Of a stretch of DNA of 64,000 nt, positions 55,880 through 64,000 are shown one piece after another; position 1 is the first letter of the stretch; every line of letters starts with the position of its first letter. This DNA is from UBA5066 sp046331465 (GTDB lineage: Bacteria; Acidobacteriota; Thermoanaerobaculia; UBA5066). The translations under genes and the position numbers were made by a program. A model generated the notes under the pieces. The model was not told the origin of the DNA. It saw only the letters and a list, made by a program, of their open reading frames with translations, and did no database searches. The DNA is taken from positions 62,001-126,000 of the forward strand of contig JAXLQV010000004.1 of NCBI GenBank assembly GCA_046331465.1, given 5' to 3'.

Positions 55880-56707
55880 ATGGAACACCGAAACCTCGTC
55901 GACCCCGTCCGGGCCGAGACGATGAGCGCCGCCGAGCTCCGGGCGGCGTTCCTCGTCGAGGACCTCTTCCCGCGCGGGGAGGTGAAGCTCCTCCACTGGG
56001 AAGGGGAGCGGACGATCCTCGGCTCGGCCGTCCCCCTCGAGGCGCCCCTCGCGCTCGAGGCGCCGCCCGAGATCCGGGCGCCGTTCTTCTGCGCGCGGCG
56101 CGAGCTCGGAGTCCTGAACCTCGGAGGCGGAGGCGGCGTCACCGTGGACGGAACGGCGCACGTCCTCGGTCCCCGCGACGGCCTCTACGTGGGGCGGGGC
56201 TCGAAGGACGTTCTCTTCACGAGCGACGACCCGGGCAGGCCGGCGCTCTTCTACCTCGTCAGCCACCCCTGCCACGCGGACCACCCGACGCGGGTCGCGA
56301 TGCATGCGGAGGCGCAGACGTTCCGGCTCGGAGAGCCCGCCCGGGCGAACGTGAGGACGCTCCGCCGCTACATCCATCCCGGCGCATTCCCGACGGGCCA
56401 GCTCGTCATGGGCGTGACGGACCTCGAGACGGGGAGCGTCTGGAACACGATGCCCCCGCACCGGCACGCGCGTCGGACCGAGGTCTACCTCTACTTCGAC
56501 CTCGATCCGGACGCCGTCGTCTTCCACTTCATGGGGCGGCCCGGCGAGACGCGGCACCTCGTCGTCCGGAACCTCCAGGTCGTCCTCTCCCCCTCCTGGT
56601 CGATGCACTTCGCCGCCGCGACGAGCCGCTACGCGTTCGTCTGGGCGATGGGGGGCGAGAACCAGGAGTTCGACGACATGCAGGGCGTCCCGCCGGGCGA
56701 GCTGTGA
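55880..56707 (+). CDS. kduI: 5-dehydro-4-deoxy-D-glucuronate isomerase
   Basis: The product converts 5-keto-4-deoxyuronate (from unsaturated uronates) to 2,5-diketo-3-deoxygluconate. It is a 275-residue cupin-type protein with FFCARRELGVLNLGG, DGLYVGRGSKDVLF, NTMPPHRHARRTEVYLYFD and SPSWSMHFAAAT. Zinc ligands His194, His196, Glu201 and His243 correspond to His196, His198, Glu203 and His245 of E. coli KduI. The ATG at 55880 matches the E. coli start; a GTG at 55868 overlapping the upstream stop is an alternative. It has no signal peptide, so it is cytoplasmic. It overlaps the GH28 start by 4 nt. Confidence 0.96.
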   Translation: MEHRNLVDPVRAETMSAAELRAAFLVEDLFPRGEVKLLHWEGERTILGSAVPLEAPLALEAPPEIRAPFFCARRELGVLNLGGGGGVTVDGTAHVLGPRDGLYVGRGSKDVLFTSDDPGRPALFYLVSHPCHADHPTRVAMHAEAQTFRLGEPARANVRTLRRYIHPGAFPTGQLVMGVTDLETGSVWNTMPPHRHARRTEVYLYFDLDPDAVVFHFMGRPGETRHLVVRNLQVVLSPSWSMHFAAATSRYAFVWAMGGENQEFDDMQGVPPGEL

Positions 56708-58119
56708 GGCCGCGCTTCCGAGGAGCGCGCGCGGCGGCGCTCGCGCTCTCCTGCGCCGCGCTCGCCGCGTCTGCCCTCCTCGCGCAGCCGGCCGGCGCGC
56801 CGCCTTCCGGCGACCCGTGGGAGCGCCTGCCCGAAATCCTCTCCCGCATCGTCGTCCCGGAGTTCCCCGCGAAAGACTTCGTCGTCACGAAGTTCGGCGC
56901 GAAGCGCGACGGAAAGACCGACGACTCCGCCTCGTTCCGCAGGACGATCGAGGCGTGCGCGAAGGCGGGGGGCGGCCGCGTCGTCGTCCCCGAGGGGACG
57001 TACCTGACGGGGCCGATCCGCTTGAGGAGCCGCGTGAACCTCCACCTCGAGAAGGGGGCCGTCGTCCGCTTCTCGACGGACCCCGCCCGCTACCTCCCGC
57101 CGGTCCCGACGCGGTGGGAAGGCGTGGAGCTGATGGGTTACTCGCCCCTCGTCTACGCGCTCGACGAGGAGTCGATCGCGGTGACAGGGGAGGGGACGCT
57201 CGACGGCGGCGCCGACGCGGAGCACTGGTGGCCGTTCAAGGCGCGGGGCGCGGCCGGCCAGCAGGGCGACCGCGACCGCCTCCTGAAGATGGGAGAAGAA
57301 AGCGTCCCCGTCGCCGAGCGGGTCTTCGGCGAAGGGAACCGCCTCCGGCCCCCGTTCGTCGAGCCGTACCGCTGCCGGAACGTCCTGATCGAGGGTGTCA
57401 CGATCACGAACGCCCCGTTCTGGGTGATCCACCCGGTCCTCTCGCGGAACGTCACCGTGAGGAACGTGAAGGTCGTCTCGCACGGGCCCAACAACGACGG
57501 CTGCGACCCCGAGTCGTCTTCCGACGTCCTGATCGAGGACTCCCTCTTCGACACCGGCGACGACTGCATCGCCCTCAAGTCGGGGCGGAACGCCGACGGC
57601 CGCCGCCTCGCGACGCCGGTCGAGCGGGTCGTCGTGCGGCGCTGCACGATGAAGGCGGGGCACGGCGGCGTCACGATCGGGAGCGAGGTGAGCGGCGGGG
57701 CGCGGGACGTCTTCGTCGAGAAGTGCGAGATGTCGAGCCCGGAGCTCGAGAGGGGCCTCCGGATCAAGACAAACGCGGTCCGGGGGGGCGTCGTCGAGAA
57801 CGTCTTCGTCAGGGACGTGACGATCGGCGAGGTCGGCAGCGCGATCGACGTCGACATGCTCTACGAGGAGGGGGCGAAGGGCTCGTTCCTCCCGACGGTG
57901 CGGAACGTCCGCGTGGAGAGGATGTCCGTCGGGAAGGCGGGGTACGCTCTCTCCCTCCGCGCGATCGACGGGGCGCCGATCCGGGGCCTCTCGGTGAAGG
58001 ACAGCGCGTTCCGGAACGTCGAGAAGGGGAACCGGATCGAGGGGACGGTCGACGTCGACCTCGTGAACGTGACGATCCTCCCCGCGCCGCCGAAGGAGAA
58101 GGCGGCCCCGGCGAAATAG
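56704..58119 (+). CDS. Glycoside hydrolase family 28 (polygalacturonase-type)
   Basis: The protein has 471 residues from a GTG overlapping the kduI stop (GTGA). An N-terminal signal peptide (ALALSCAALAASALLAQ) is present. The right-handed beta-helix carries the GH28 catalytic set: NND (263-265), DTGDDC with Asp286/Asp287, GHG (His320) and RIK (353-355). The N-terminal FGAKRDGKTDDSASFRRTIEACAKAGGGRVVVPEGTYLTGPI is typical. GH28 enzymes hydrolyse galacturonan, or rhamnogalacturonan and xylogalacturonan in some members; the pocket resembles exo-acting bacterial enzymes, though this is not certain. It is likely periplasmic, acting on oligomers taken up by the receptor of the same operon. Confidence 0.94.
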   Translation: MRPRFRGARAAALALSCAALAASALLAQPAGAPPSGDPWERLPEILSRIVVPEFPAKDFVVTKFGAKRDGKTDDSASFRRTIEACAKAGGGRVVVPEGTYLTGPIRLRSRVNLHLEKGAVVRFSTDPARYLPPVPTRWEGVELMGYSPLVYALDEESIAVTGEGTLDGGADAEHWWPFKARGAAGQQGDRDRLLKMGEESVPVAERVFGEGNRLRPPFVEPYRCRNVLIEGVTITNAPFWVIHPVLSRNVTVRNVKVVSHGPNNDGCDPESSSDVLIEDSLFDTGDDCIALKSGRNADGRRLATPVERVVVRRCTMKAGHGGVTIGSEVSGGARDVFVEKCEMSSPELERGLRIKTNAVRGGVVENVFVRDVTIGEVGSAIDVDMLYEEGAKGSFLPTVRNVRVERMSVGKAGYALSLRAIDGAPIRGLSVKDSAFRNVEKGNRIEGTVDVDLVNVTILPAPPKEKAAPAK

Positions 58120-58126
58120 CCGGGGC
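58105..58126 (+). terminator. perfect 8-bp hairpin with the GH28 stop codon in its loop
   Basis: GCCCCGGC (58105-58112) pairs with 58119-58126. The loop GAAATA contains most of the TAG stop. It probably ends the receptor 5 operon. Confidence 0.6.
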
Positions 58127-58134
58127 GTCCCGGC

Positions 58135-59916
58135 GTGGCCGCGAGACAGCGCGCCCGTTCGGCCCGGAAGGGGCGCGTCCCGGCGGCGGGGATGGGCCCG
58201 GGCGCCGTCGGCGGGGCCCGTCGCCCGTTCCTCCTCCTCGCTCTCCTCGCGGTCGCGACCTTCCTCGCCTACCGGCCGACCTGGCACGGCACCCCGGTCT
58301 GGGACGACGCGGCGCACCTGACGCGCCCCGCGCTCCGGTCTCTCGACGGGCTCCGGCGGATCTGGCTCGAGCCGGGCGCCACCCAGCAGTACTACCCGCT
58401 CACCCACGCCGCGTTCTGGATCCAGCACCGGATCTGGGGCGACGACACGCTCGGGTACCACCTCGTCAACGTCGCGCTCCACCTGGCGACGGCGCTCCTC
58501 CTCTTCGCGGCGCTGCGAAGGCTGAGGGGCCCGGGGGCGCTCCTCGCCGCGGCCGTCTTCGCCCTGCACCCGGTCCAGGTCGAGTCGGTCGCCTGGATCA
58601 CGGAGCTGAAGAACACGCTCTCGGGGGCCCTCTTCTTCGCGGCGGCCCTCGCGTACCTCCACTTCGACGAGAGCCGGAGGCGGAGCGCCTGGGCGCTGGC
58701 GCTCGTCCTCTTCGTCCTCGCCCTCCTCGCCAAGTCCGTCGTCGCCGTCCTCCCCGCCGCGCTCCTCGTCGTCCTCTGGTGGCGCGACGGGAGGGTCGAG
58801 TGGCGACGCCACGTCCTGCCGCTCGTCCCGTTCCTCGTCCTCGGCCTCGCCGCCGGCCTCGGGACGGCGTGGGTCGAGCGGAGCTACGTGATCGGCGCCC
58901 TTGCGGTCCACTTCGGCCTCGGCCCGACGGAGCGCGTCCTCCTCGCCGGGCGGGCGACCTTCTTCTACCTCGGCAAGCTCCTCTGGCCGGCCGACCTCGT
59001 CTTCCTCTATCCGCGGTGGGAGATCTCGCGGGGCGCGTGGTGGGCGTACCTTTTCCCCGCGGGCGTCGTCCTCCTCGTCCTCGCGGCCTGGGCGCTCCGC
59101 CGCAGGTGGCGCGGTCCCCTCGCGGCCCTCCTCTTCTTCGTCGCCGCCCTCTTCCCGGCGCTCGGCTTCGTCGACGTCTACCCGTTCCGCTTCTCGTTCG
59201 TCGCGGACCACTTCCAGTACCTCGCGAGCGCGGGCGTCGTCGCGTTCGCCTGCGCGCTGGCGGCGACCTGGCGGGAGCGGAAGGAGGGCGCGCTCGGGCG
59301 TGCGGCCCCCGCGGCGGCCCTCCTCGTCCTCGGTGCGCTCGCGTTCCTCACCTTCCGCCAGAGCCGGTTCTACGCGGACGGCGAGACGCTCTGGCGCGCG
59401 ACCCTCGAGCGAAACCCGCGCTGCTGGCTGGCGCTCAACAACCTCGGCGTCCTCGCGCTGGAACGCCAGGAGGACGCCGAGGCGGAGCGGCTCTTCGTCG
59501 AGTCGCTCCGGTGGAACCCGGAGTACGAGGCGGCGCTGAACAACCGCGGCTACGTCCTCGCCCGGCGGGGCCGCGTCGACGAGGCGGTCGGCGACTACGA
59601 ACGGGCGCTCGCGATCTGGCCGGACTACCCCGACGCCCACGTGAACCTCGGCAACGCCCTCTTCGTGAAGGGGCGGCCCGGCGAGGCGATCGGCCACTAC
59701 GAGCGGGCCCTCGCGGAGAGGCCGGACCTCCTCGAGCCGCGCAACAACCTCGCGCTCGCGCTCGTCGCCGTGGGGAAGCCGTCGGAGGCGATCCCGCACT
59801 TCGAGGCGGCGCTCGGCCTCGCGCGCGAGAGGGGCCTCGCCGAGCTCGCGGCCCGGATCGAGGGGCAGCTCACGCTCTGCCGCTCGGGCCGCCCCCTCGT
59901 CGAGCCGACGCCGTAG
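58135..59916 (+). CDS. TMTC-like polytopic membrane protein with C-terminal TPRs
   Basis: The protein has 593 residues from a GTG start. A basic N-terminus precedes about ten hydrophobic segments (for example LLLALLAVATFLAY, ALALVLFVLALLAKSVVAVLPAALLVVLW, LLVLGALAFLTF). The first large loop contains WDDAAHLTRPALRSL, the acidic motif expected in GT-C glycosyltransferases, and then HPVQVESVAWITELKNTLSG, a hallmark of the TMTC/DUF1736 group. From about residue 430 there are four to five TPRs (CWLALNNLGVLALERQEDAEAE, YEAALNNRGYVLARRGRVDEAV). TMTC proteins in animals are O-mannosyltransferases; the bacterial role is unproven. The gene starts 15 bp after GH28 but beyond a hairpin, so co-transcription is uncertain. 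Confidence 0.83.
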   Translation: MAARQRARSARKGRVPAAGMGPGAVGGARRPFLLLALLAVATFLAYRPTWHGTPVWDDAAHLTRPALRSLDGLRRIWLEPGATQQYYPLTHAAFWIQHRIWGDDTLGYHLVNVALHLATALLLFAALRRLRGPGALLAAAVFALHPVQVESVAWITELKNTLSGALFFAAALAYLHFDESRRRSAWALALVLFVLALLAKSVVAVLPAALLVVLWWRDGRVEWRRHVLPLVPFLVLGLAAGLGTAWVERSYVIGALAVHFGLGPTERVLLAGRATFFYLGKLLWPADLVFLYPRWEISRGAWWAYLFPAGVVLLVLAAWALRRRWRGPLAALLFFVAALFPALGFVDVYPFRFSFVADHFQYLASAGVVAFACALAATWRERKEGALGRAAPAAALLVLGALAFLTFRQSRFYADGETLWRATLERNPRCWLALNNLGVLALERQEDAEAERLFVESLRWNPEYEAALNNRGYVLARRGRVDEAVGDYERALAIWPDYPDAHVNLGNALFVKGRPGEAIGHYERALAERPDLLEPRNNLALALVAVGKPSEAIPHFEAALGLARERGLAELAARIEGQLTLCRSGRPLVEPTP

Positions 59917-59968
59917 GGGCACCGGGCCGGCCGGCCACGGCTGGCGGGACCGGGAGGCGTGCGTTCCG

Positions 59969-60934
59969 CTACCGGTTCGGCGCCGGCGTGGCCTGGAACG
60001 CGTCCCAGACGATCCGCGAGAGCTCTGCGCCGGTCCGGAGCGCCTCGCTGTCGACGCCGGGGTCCTTGTCGGCGATCCGCCGCGCGAGGATCGCGAGGAC
60101 GTAGCGGCCGCGGGGGCCCGTCACGAAAGCGACGTCGCCGCGGACGTCGCCCCGGAACCCGCGGGCGTCGGGCCTCTTCTCCTCGTCCCAGCCGGTCTTG
60201 TTCGCGACGAGGACGCCCGGCTGCGAGACGGGCAGCGAGCGCGGGATCATCGCCCGATCCTGCTGGGTCGCGAGGATCGCGACCATCTCGTCGGCGGCGG
60301 CCTTCCCGGCGATCCGCCCGTCCGCGATTCGGGCCATCAGCTCGGCGGCCTCCCGCGGCGTGGCTGAGCCGAGGCCGTACTCCTTCTCCTCCTCGGGGAG
60401 GACGTCAGCGCGGCCGTCGCGGAACGTCGGGCGGTAGAGGCGCGTCTTCGTGAGGCCGTGGGCGTCGAGGAGGGCGTTCACGCTCTTCGTGCCGACGAGG
60501 CCGACGAGGAGGTTCGTGGCGGTGTTGTCCGACCACGCGATCATCACGCGGAGGAGATCGGGAACGGTCAGCACGACGCCGGCGTGGAGCGCGTTCAGCG
60601 GGGTCGTCTCGTCGCCGGCCTTGTCGGCCTCGCGGAGCGTCACGGACGTTCCGCGGTCGAGCGTCCCGCCGGCGAGGCGCCTCTCGACCTCGGCGAGCAC
60701 CGCGAGCTTGATCACGCTCGCCGTCGGGAAGCGGGCGTCCGCGTTCACGGCGAACGCCTCGCCCGTCTCGAGGCTCCGCGCGTAGAGCCCCATCTCGCCG
60801 CGGAACGACGCGATGCGCGCCCGCAGGCGCGCCTCGACCTCGGCGCCGCGGGCGGGCGGCTGCGCGGGCGCGGGAACGGCGAGGGCGAGAGACAGGGCGA
60901 TCGAAGGGGCGGCGGCGGACCGTCTCGGGTTCAT
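59969..60934 (-). CDS. Serine hydrolase with class A beta-lactamase fold
   Basis: The protein has 321 residues with a signal peptide ending VPAPAQ. Active-site motifs are SVIK (Ser73, Lys76), SDN (135-137) and KTG (246-248), the set of class A beta-lactamases and their relatives. The omega-loop region (LPEEEKEYGLGSATPRE) does not show a clear E-x-x-N (Glu166/Asn170), so efficient deacylation of beta-lactams is doubtful. It may be a peptidoglycan-related or other serine hydrolase. Its ATG overlaps the stop of the kinase gene by 4 nt (ATGA), indicating translational coupling. It should act in the periplasm. Confidence 0.85.
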   Translation of the reverse strand: MNPRRSAAAPSIALSLALAVPAPAQPPARGAEVEARLRARIASFRGEMGLYARSLETGEAFAVNADARFPTASVIKLAVLAEVERRLAGGTLDRGTSVTLREADKAGDETTPLNALHAGVVLTVPDLLRVMIAWSDNTATNLLVGLVGTKSVNALLDAHGLTKTRLYRPTFRDGRADVLPEEEKEYGLGSATPREAAELMARIADGRIAGKAAADEMVAILATQQDRAMIPRSLPVSQPGVLVANKTGWDEEKRPDARGFRGDVRGDVAFVTGPRGRYVLAILARRIADKDPGVDSEALRTGAELSRIVWDAFQATPAPNR

Positions 60935-63129
60935 CTCTTCCCTCCGGCTCCCGCGGCGGCCTCGGCGAGCGCCTGCTTCAGCCCGGGGGCGTCCGGCTCG
61001 AGGCGCTCGACCTCCCGGAGCGCGGCGAGGGCCTCCACCGGCCGTCCGCGCTTCAGCTCCAGCTTCCCGAGGAGAATCCACGCCGGGTAGAAGCCGGCGT
61101 CGAGGTCGATCGTCTTTCGGAGCTGCTCCGCGGCGTCCTCGTGGCGCCCCCGGAGCTCGAGCTCCTCGGCGAGGTGGATGTTCGCGACGAGCGAGAGGGG
61201 CTCCAGGTCGAGGAGCGTCTTCCCTTCGCGGAACGACTCGTCGAGACGCCCGTTCTGCGAGAGGAAGTGCGCGTACCAGTGGTGGGCGTCGACGGCCGAC
61301 GGGTCGGCGGCGAGCGCCTTCCGGAAGAGCGCCTCCGAGGCGGCCGCGTCGTGGTCGTGGAGCCACGTCACGTGCGCGAGGACGGCGAGCGCGGGGGCGT
61401 TCGACGGGTCGATCTCGAGGGCCTTCCGGGCCGCGTCCTTCGCCCTCGGGAACGCCTCGTCGCCGGAGCGGTAGCCGACGTAGCCGAGGACGTCCCACGT
61501 GGCGGCGAGGCCGGCCCAGGCGGGCGCGTAGGCCGGGTCGCGGTCGAGCGCCTGGCGGAACAGGTCGAGCGCCTTCACGAGGTCCGCCTGGGTCCGCTTC
61601 GCCCAGTGGTAACGACCCTTGAGGTTGAGGAGGTACGCGTCGCGGTCGACGGTCGCGGCGGCCGAGATCTGCCGCCTGGCCTCGCCCGAAAGCCGGAGGC
61701 GGAGGGCGCGGACGATCTCGCCGGCGATCTCCGCCTGGAGAGCGGGGACGCGTTCCCCTTCCCGCTCGTAGCTCTCCCCCCAGAGGTGGCTTCCGTCGCG
61801 CGCGTCGATGAGCGAGACCGAGACGTCGAGGCGGTCGCCCGCGCTCCGGACGGAGCCCGTGAGGACGGCCTTCACCCCCAGGTCCCGGCCGGCGGCGATC
61901 GGGTCCGCGGCGGCCTCCCGGAAACGGGCGACGGTGCTCGAGGCCATGACGCGAAGGCCCGGGAGCCGCGCCATCGCCCGAATGAGGCTCTCGGTCAGGC
62001 CGTCTCCCACCCAGGCGAGCTCCGGGTTCCCGGTGGAGTTCGCGAAGGGGAGGATCGCGAGCGAGTCGAGGGGCGGCGCCCGGCGCGCGCGGAGGGCGAG
62101 GACACCGGCGAGGGCGGCGACGAGGAGTCCCGCGACCGCGAGGCCGGCCCTCCAGGGGCGACGACGGGTCGGTGCCGGCGCGCCGCCCGCCGGGACGCTC
62201 TCCACGGACGGCGTCGAAGGGCCCCGGAGCGCCTCGGCGAGCTCGGCGCCGTTGGCGAAACGCCGCGCCGGGTCCTTCGCGAGGCACCGTTCGACGACGA
62301 TCCGCAGGCCGTCCGGCTGGCCTGCCTCCCGGCCGGGCAGGGGCGGAGGATCGCTCTTCAGTATCGCGTGGAGCGTCTCGACGGCCGTGTCGCCGCGAAA
62401 GGCGCGCCGGCCGGTCGCCATCTCCCAGAGGACCGCTCCGAAGGAGAAGACGTCCGACGGGGGGGCGGCGTTCTCGCCCCGGACCTGCTCCGGGGACATG
62501 TAGCCGACGGTTCCCATCACGACCCCGGGCGCCGTGAGCGCGGAGGCCGTCTCGACCGTCGACGCGCCCTCGTCCGGGAGACCCGGCCCCTGGCGGGCGA
62601 GCCCGAAGTCGAGGATCTTGGCGCCGGTGGGGGCGAGGAAGACGTTCGACGGTTTCAGGTCGCGGTGGACGAAGCCTTCCGCGTGCGCCTTCGCGAGGCC
62701 CGCGGCCACCTCGCGCGCGATCCCCAGGAGCTCGTCCGCGGCGAGCGGACCCCGCGAGAGGCGCTGCTGGAGCGTTTCGCCCTCGAGGAGCTCGAGGACG
62801 AGGTAGTCGACGTCGCCCTCGCTCCCGACGTCGTGCAGCGTGCAGACGTTCGGGTGCGTCAGCCGCGAGGCGATCTGGGCCTCGCGGAGGAACCGCCTCC
62901 GCGACTCGGGATCGGCCTCGCCGGGCTTGACGACCTTCAGGGCGACGAGGCGGCCGAGCCGCCGGTCCCTCGCCTTCCAGACGTCTCCCATCCCGCCGCC
63001 GCCGAGGTGGGCGACGATCTCGTACGGGCCGATCGAGGCGCCGGGCGCGAGAACCACGGTGGACGGATCATCCGGACCGGGCGGAGCGCGCGCAACAGGC
63101 CCGGCGGCGGCGGCCGGGACGGGCGGCAC
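60931..63129 (-). CDS. Transmembrane Ser/Thr protein kinase with TolB-N/FlgO-like and TPR domains
   Basis: The protein has 732 residues from GTG. The Hanks-type kinase domain (about 35-300) has the glycine loop LGGGGMGDVW, VALK (Lys65), HRDLKPSN (Asp157), DFG (Asp174) and GTVGYMSPEQ in the activation segment. One transmembrane helix (about 325-345) follows a Pro-rich linker. Outside are a TolB-N/FlgO-like domain (LAILPFANSTGNPELAWVGDGLTESLI to HLWGESYE) and about seven TPRs. This architecture is frequent in Acidobacteriota. The kinase faces the cytoplasm and the sensor part the periplasm. It overlaps the beta-lactamase-fold gene, so the two probably serve one envelope-sensing function. Confidence 0.93.
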   Translation of the reverse strand: MPPVPAAAAGPVARAPPGPDDPSTVVLAPGASIGPYEIVAHLGGGGMGDVWKARDRRLGRLVALKVVKPGEADPESRRRFLREAQIASRLTHPNVCTLHDVGSEGDVDYLVLELLEGETLQQRLSRGPLAADELLGIAREVAAGLAKAHAEGFVHRDLKPSNVFLAPTGAKILDFGLARQGPGLPDEGASTVETASALTAPGVVMGTVGYMSPEQVRGENAAPPSDVFSFGAVLWEMATGRRAFRGDTAVETLHAILKSDPPPLPGREAGQPDGLRIVVERCLAKDPARRFANGAELAEALRGPSTPSVESVPAGGAPAPTRRRPWRAGLAVAGLLVAALAGVLALRARRAPPLDSLAILPFANSTGNPELAWVGDGLTESLIRAMARLPGLRVMASSTVARFREAAADPIAAGRDLGVKAVLTGSVRSAGDRLDVSVSLIDARDGSHLWGESYEREGERVPALQAEIAGEIVRALRLRLSGEARRQISAAATVDRDAYLLNLKGRYHWAKRTQADLVKALDLFRQALDRDPAYAPAWAGLAATWDVLGYVGYRSGDEAFPRAKDAARKALEIDPSNAPALAVLAHVTWLHDHDAAASEALFRKALAADPSAVDAHHWYAHFLSQNGRLDESFREGKTLLDLEPLSLVANIHLAEELELRGRHEDAAEQLRKTIDLDAGFYPAWILLGKLELKRGRPVEALAALREVERLEPDAPGLKQALAEAAAGAGGKR

Positions 63130-63175
63130 GGCTCCGCACCCGGGGTGCTCGGACGGGTCCCCGTCCCCGGTCGAC

Positions 63176-64000
63176 TCAACCGGCGAGCCCCGCCTGCGGC
63201 GCGAGGTCGGCGATCTTCACCCGCGTCCCCCTCTCCGAGCTCGTCCGGGCCGCGATGCCGGTGAGGCAGGACATCGCGCCGGCGCGGGAGTCGGGGACGC
63301 GGAGCTGCTCCGGGACCGGCTCCTTCCCGAAGACGGCGTCGAGGAGGCGCGGGTCGCCGCCGGAGTGGCCCCCCTCGCGCTCCTGGAGCGTGAGCCGCTC
63401 CGGCTCCTTCCGGAAGGAGCGGGCGACGAGGATCTCCGTCTCGAACGGGACCTCCCACCCCTGGCGCTCCCAGTCGCGCACCTCGATCCGCCCCTGCTCG
63501 CAGTTGAAGGCGATCCGGAACCCCTCGAACGGCATGAAGGCGTTGAGCGAGTAGCTCATCTGCGTGCCGTTCGAGTAGGAGACGACGGCGTTCATCGTGT
63601 CCCAGATGTCGCAGTCCTCGCGGAAGACGCAGCCGTCGCGGAGGTACCCGTCGGCGCCGGCCGGCCCGGCGTAGAGCGCCATCAGCCGCGCGTCCTTCGT
63701 CAGGTCGAAGAAGAACGGGCAGGAGCCCCGGTGTGCGCACTCGCGGCAGTGGGTGCCGCGGAAGCCGCCGCTCTTGCCATACCGCCGGAGCGACGAGGTC
63801 GCCGAGACCTCGACGGGGTCGGCGCCGAGCCACCAGTTCACGAGGTCGAAGTGGTGCGTCGCCTTGTGGAGCCAGAGGCTCCCGCTGCGCGACTTCAGCC
63901 GGTGCCAGCGCCGGAAGTAGTCGGCGCCGTGGAAGACGTCGAGGTACCAGGAGAAGTCGACGGAGGTGACCTTCCCGAGGCCCGAGGTGCGGAGGAGCTG
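63176..64000 (-). CDS. Gfo/Idh/MocA family oxidoreductase (N-terminus outside window)
   Basis: The frame is open to the right edge, so at least the Rossmann domain lies beyond the window. The visible 274 residues are the C-terminal alpha/beta domain. It begins near TSVDFSWYLDVFHGADYFRRW, then HKATHHFDLVNWWLGADP (the conserved G/A-T-H-x-x-D segment), and FEGFRIAFNCEQGRIEVR. A Cys-rich insert (HCRECAHRGSCPF, then GCVFREDCDIWD) looks like a metal site or disulfide set found in some sugar-oxidoreductase members. These enzymes oxidise or reduce sugars or cyclitols with NAD(P); the substrate is unknown. It is upstream of the kinase gene on the same strand (46-bp gap). Confidence 0.85.
   Translation of the reverse strand, partial: QLLRTSGLGKVTSVDFSWYLDVFHGADYFRRWHRLKSRSGSLWLHKATHHFDLVNWWLGADPVEVSATSSLRRYGKSGGFRGTHCRECAHRGSCPFFFDLTKDARLMALYAGPAGADGYLRDGCVFREDCDIWDTMNAVVSYSNGTQMSYSLNAFMPFEGFRIAFNCEQGRIEVRDWERQGWEVPFETEILVARSFRKEPERLTLQEREGGHSGGDPRLLDAVFGKEPVPEQLRVPDSRAGAMSCLTGIAARTSSERGTRVKIADLAPQAGLAG

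Noticed and set aside
1..64000. tRNA, rRNA, CRISPR, prophage or integrase genes
   Set aside because: Reading both strands I saw no cloverleaf-like sequence, rRNA segment, regular spaced repeat or phage/integrase protein; a dedicated scan was not possible, so small RNAs could be missed.

Overview
This is a chromosomal window of about 70% G+C, densely coding on both strands, with no rRNA, tRNA, insertion sequence, phage gene or CRISPR array that I could see. The gene content suggests an Acidobacteriota bacterium (Thermoanaerobaculia- or Holophagae-like) with a diderm envelope. The main clues are five very large Oar-type TonB-dependent receptors with an N-terminal carboxypeptidase-regulatory-like domain, tricorn and S46 peptidases, a Ser/Thr kinase with TPRs, 'sulfatase'-TPR lipoproteins, a TMTC-like membrane protein and a nine-heme cytochrome. 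The phylum is an inference; no marker gene is present.

Layout. 1-12.3 kb: housekeeping and scavenging genes (DUF2891 protein cut by the window edge, YecH-like protein, lipoprotein, tricorn protease, penicillin-acylase-family hydrolase, nine-CXXCH cytochrome with a Pro/Thr tail, S46 dipeptidyl-peptidase). 12.3-36.1 kb: a repeated array in which a TonB receptor is followed by a lipoprotein of the sulfatase/alkaline-phosphatase superfamily carrying TPRs (pairs at 12955/15980, 22858/25963 and 28516/31599+33875). A dienelactone-hydrolase gene and an unpaired receptor (19517) sit inside the array. The receptor leaders are unusually long (450-640 bp) and share a -24/-12-like promoter motif. 36.1-43.8 kb: isocitrate lyase, an aminotransferase, a secreted GH44 glucanase and a large Ig-like repeat protein.

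43.9-58.1 kb is a coherent pectin/hexuronate locus. A divergent FCD-type GntR regulator sits between kduD-eda-kdgK (minus strand) and a plus-strand set (SDR, FucD-type enolase-superfamily dehydratase, uxaC), followed by a translationally linked operon (TonB receptor, DUF4861 protein, kduI, GH28). GH28 would release galacturonate outside the cytoplasm; the receptor would import oligo-uronates; KduI/KduD and UxaC plus SDR plus dehydratase would converge on 2-keto-3-deoxygluconate; KdgK and Eda would give pyruvate and glyceraldehyde-3-phosphate. Repeated GGTCAGACC palindromes mark a probable operator. 58.1-64 kb: a TMTC-like protein, a kinase gene overlapping a class-A-beta-lactamase-fold gene, and a Gfo/Idh/MocA oxidoreductase cut by the window edge.

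Two sequence habits recur. Many non-operon genes have a TANNNT -10 box only 7-12 nt before the start codon (leaderless-type promoters). Perfect GC-rich hairpins often lie across or just beside stop codons.
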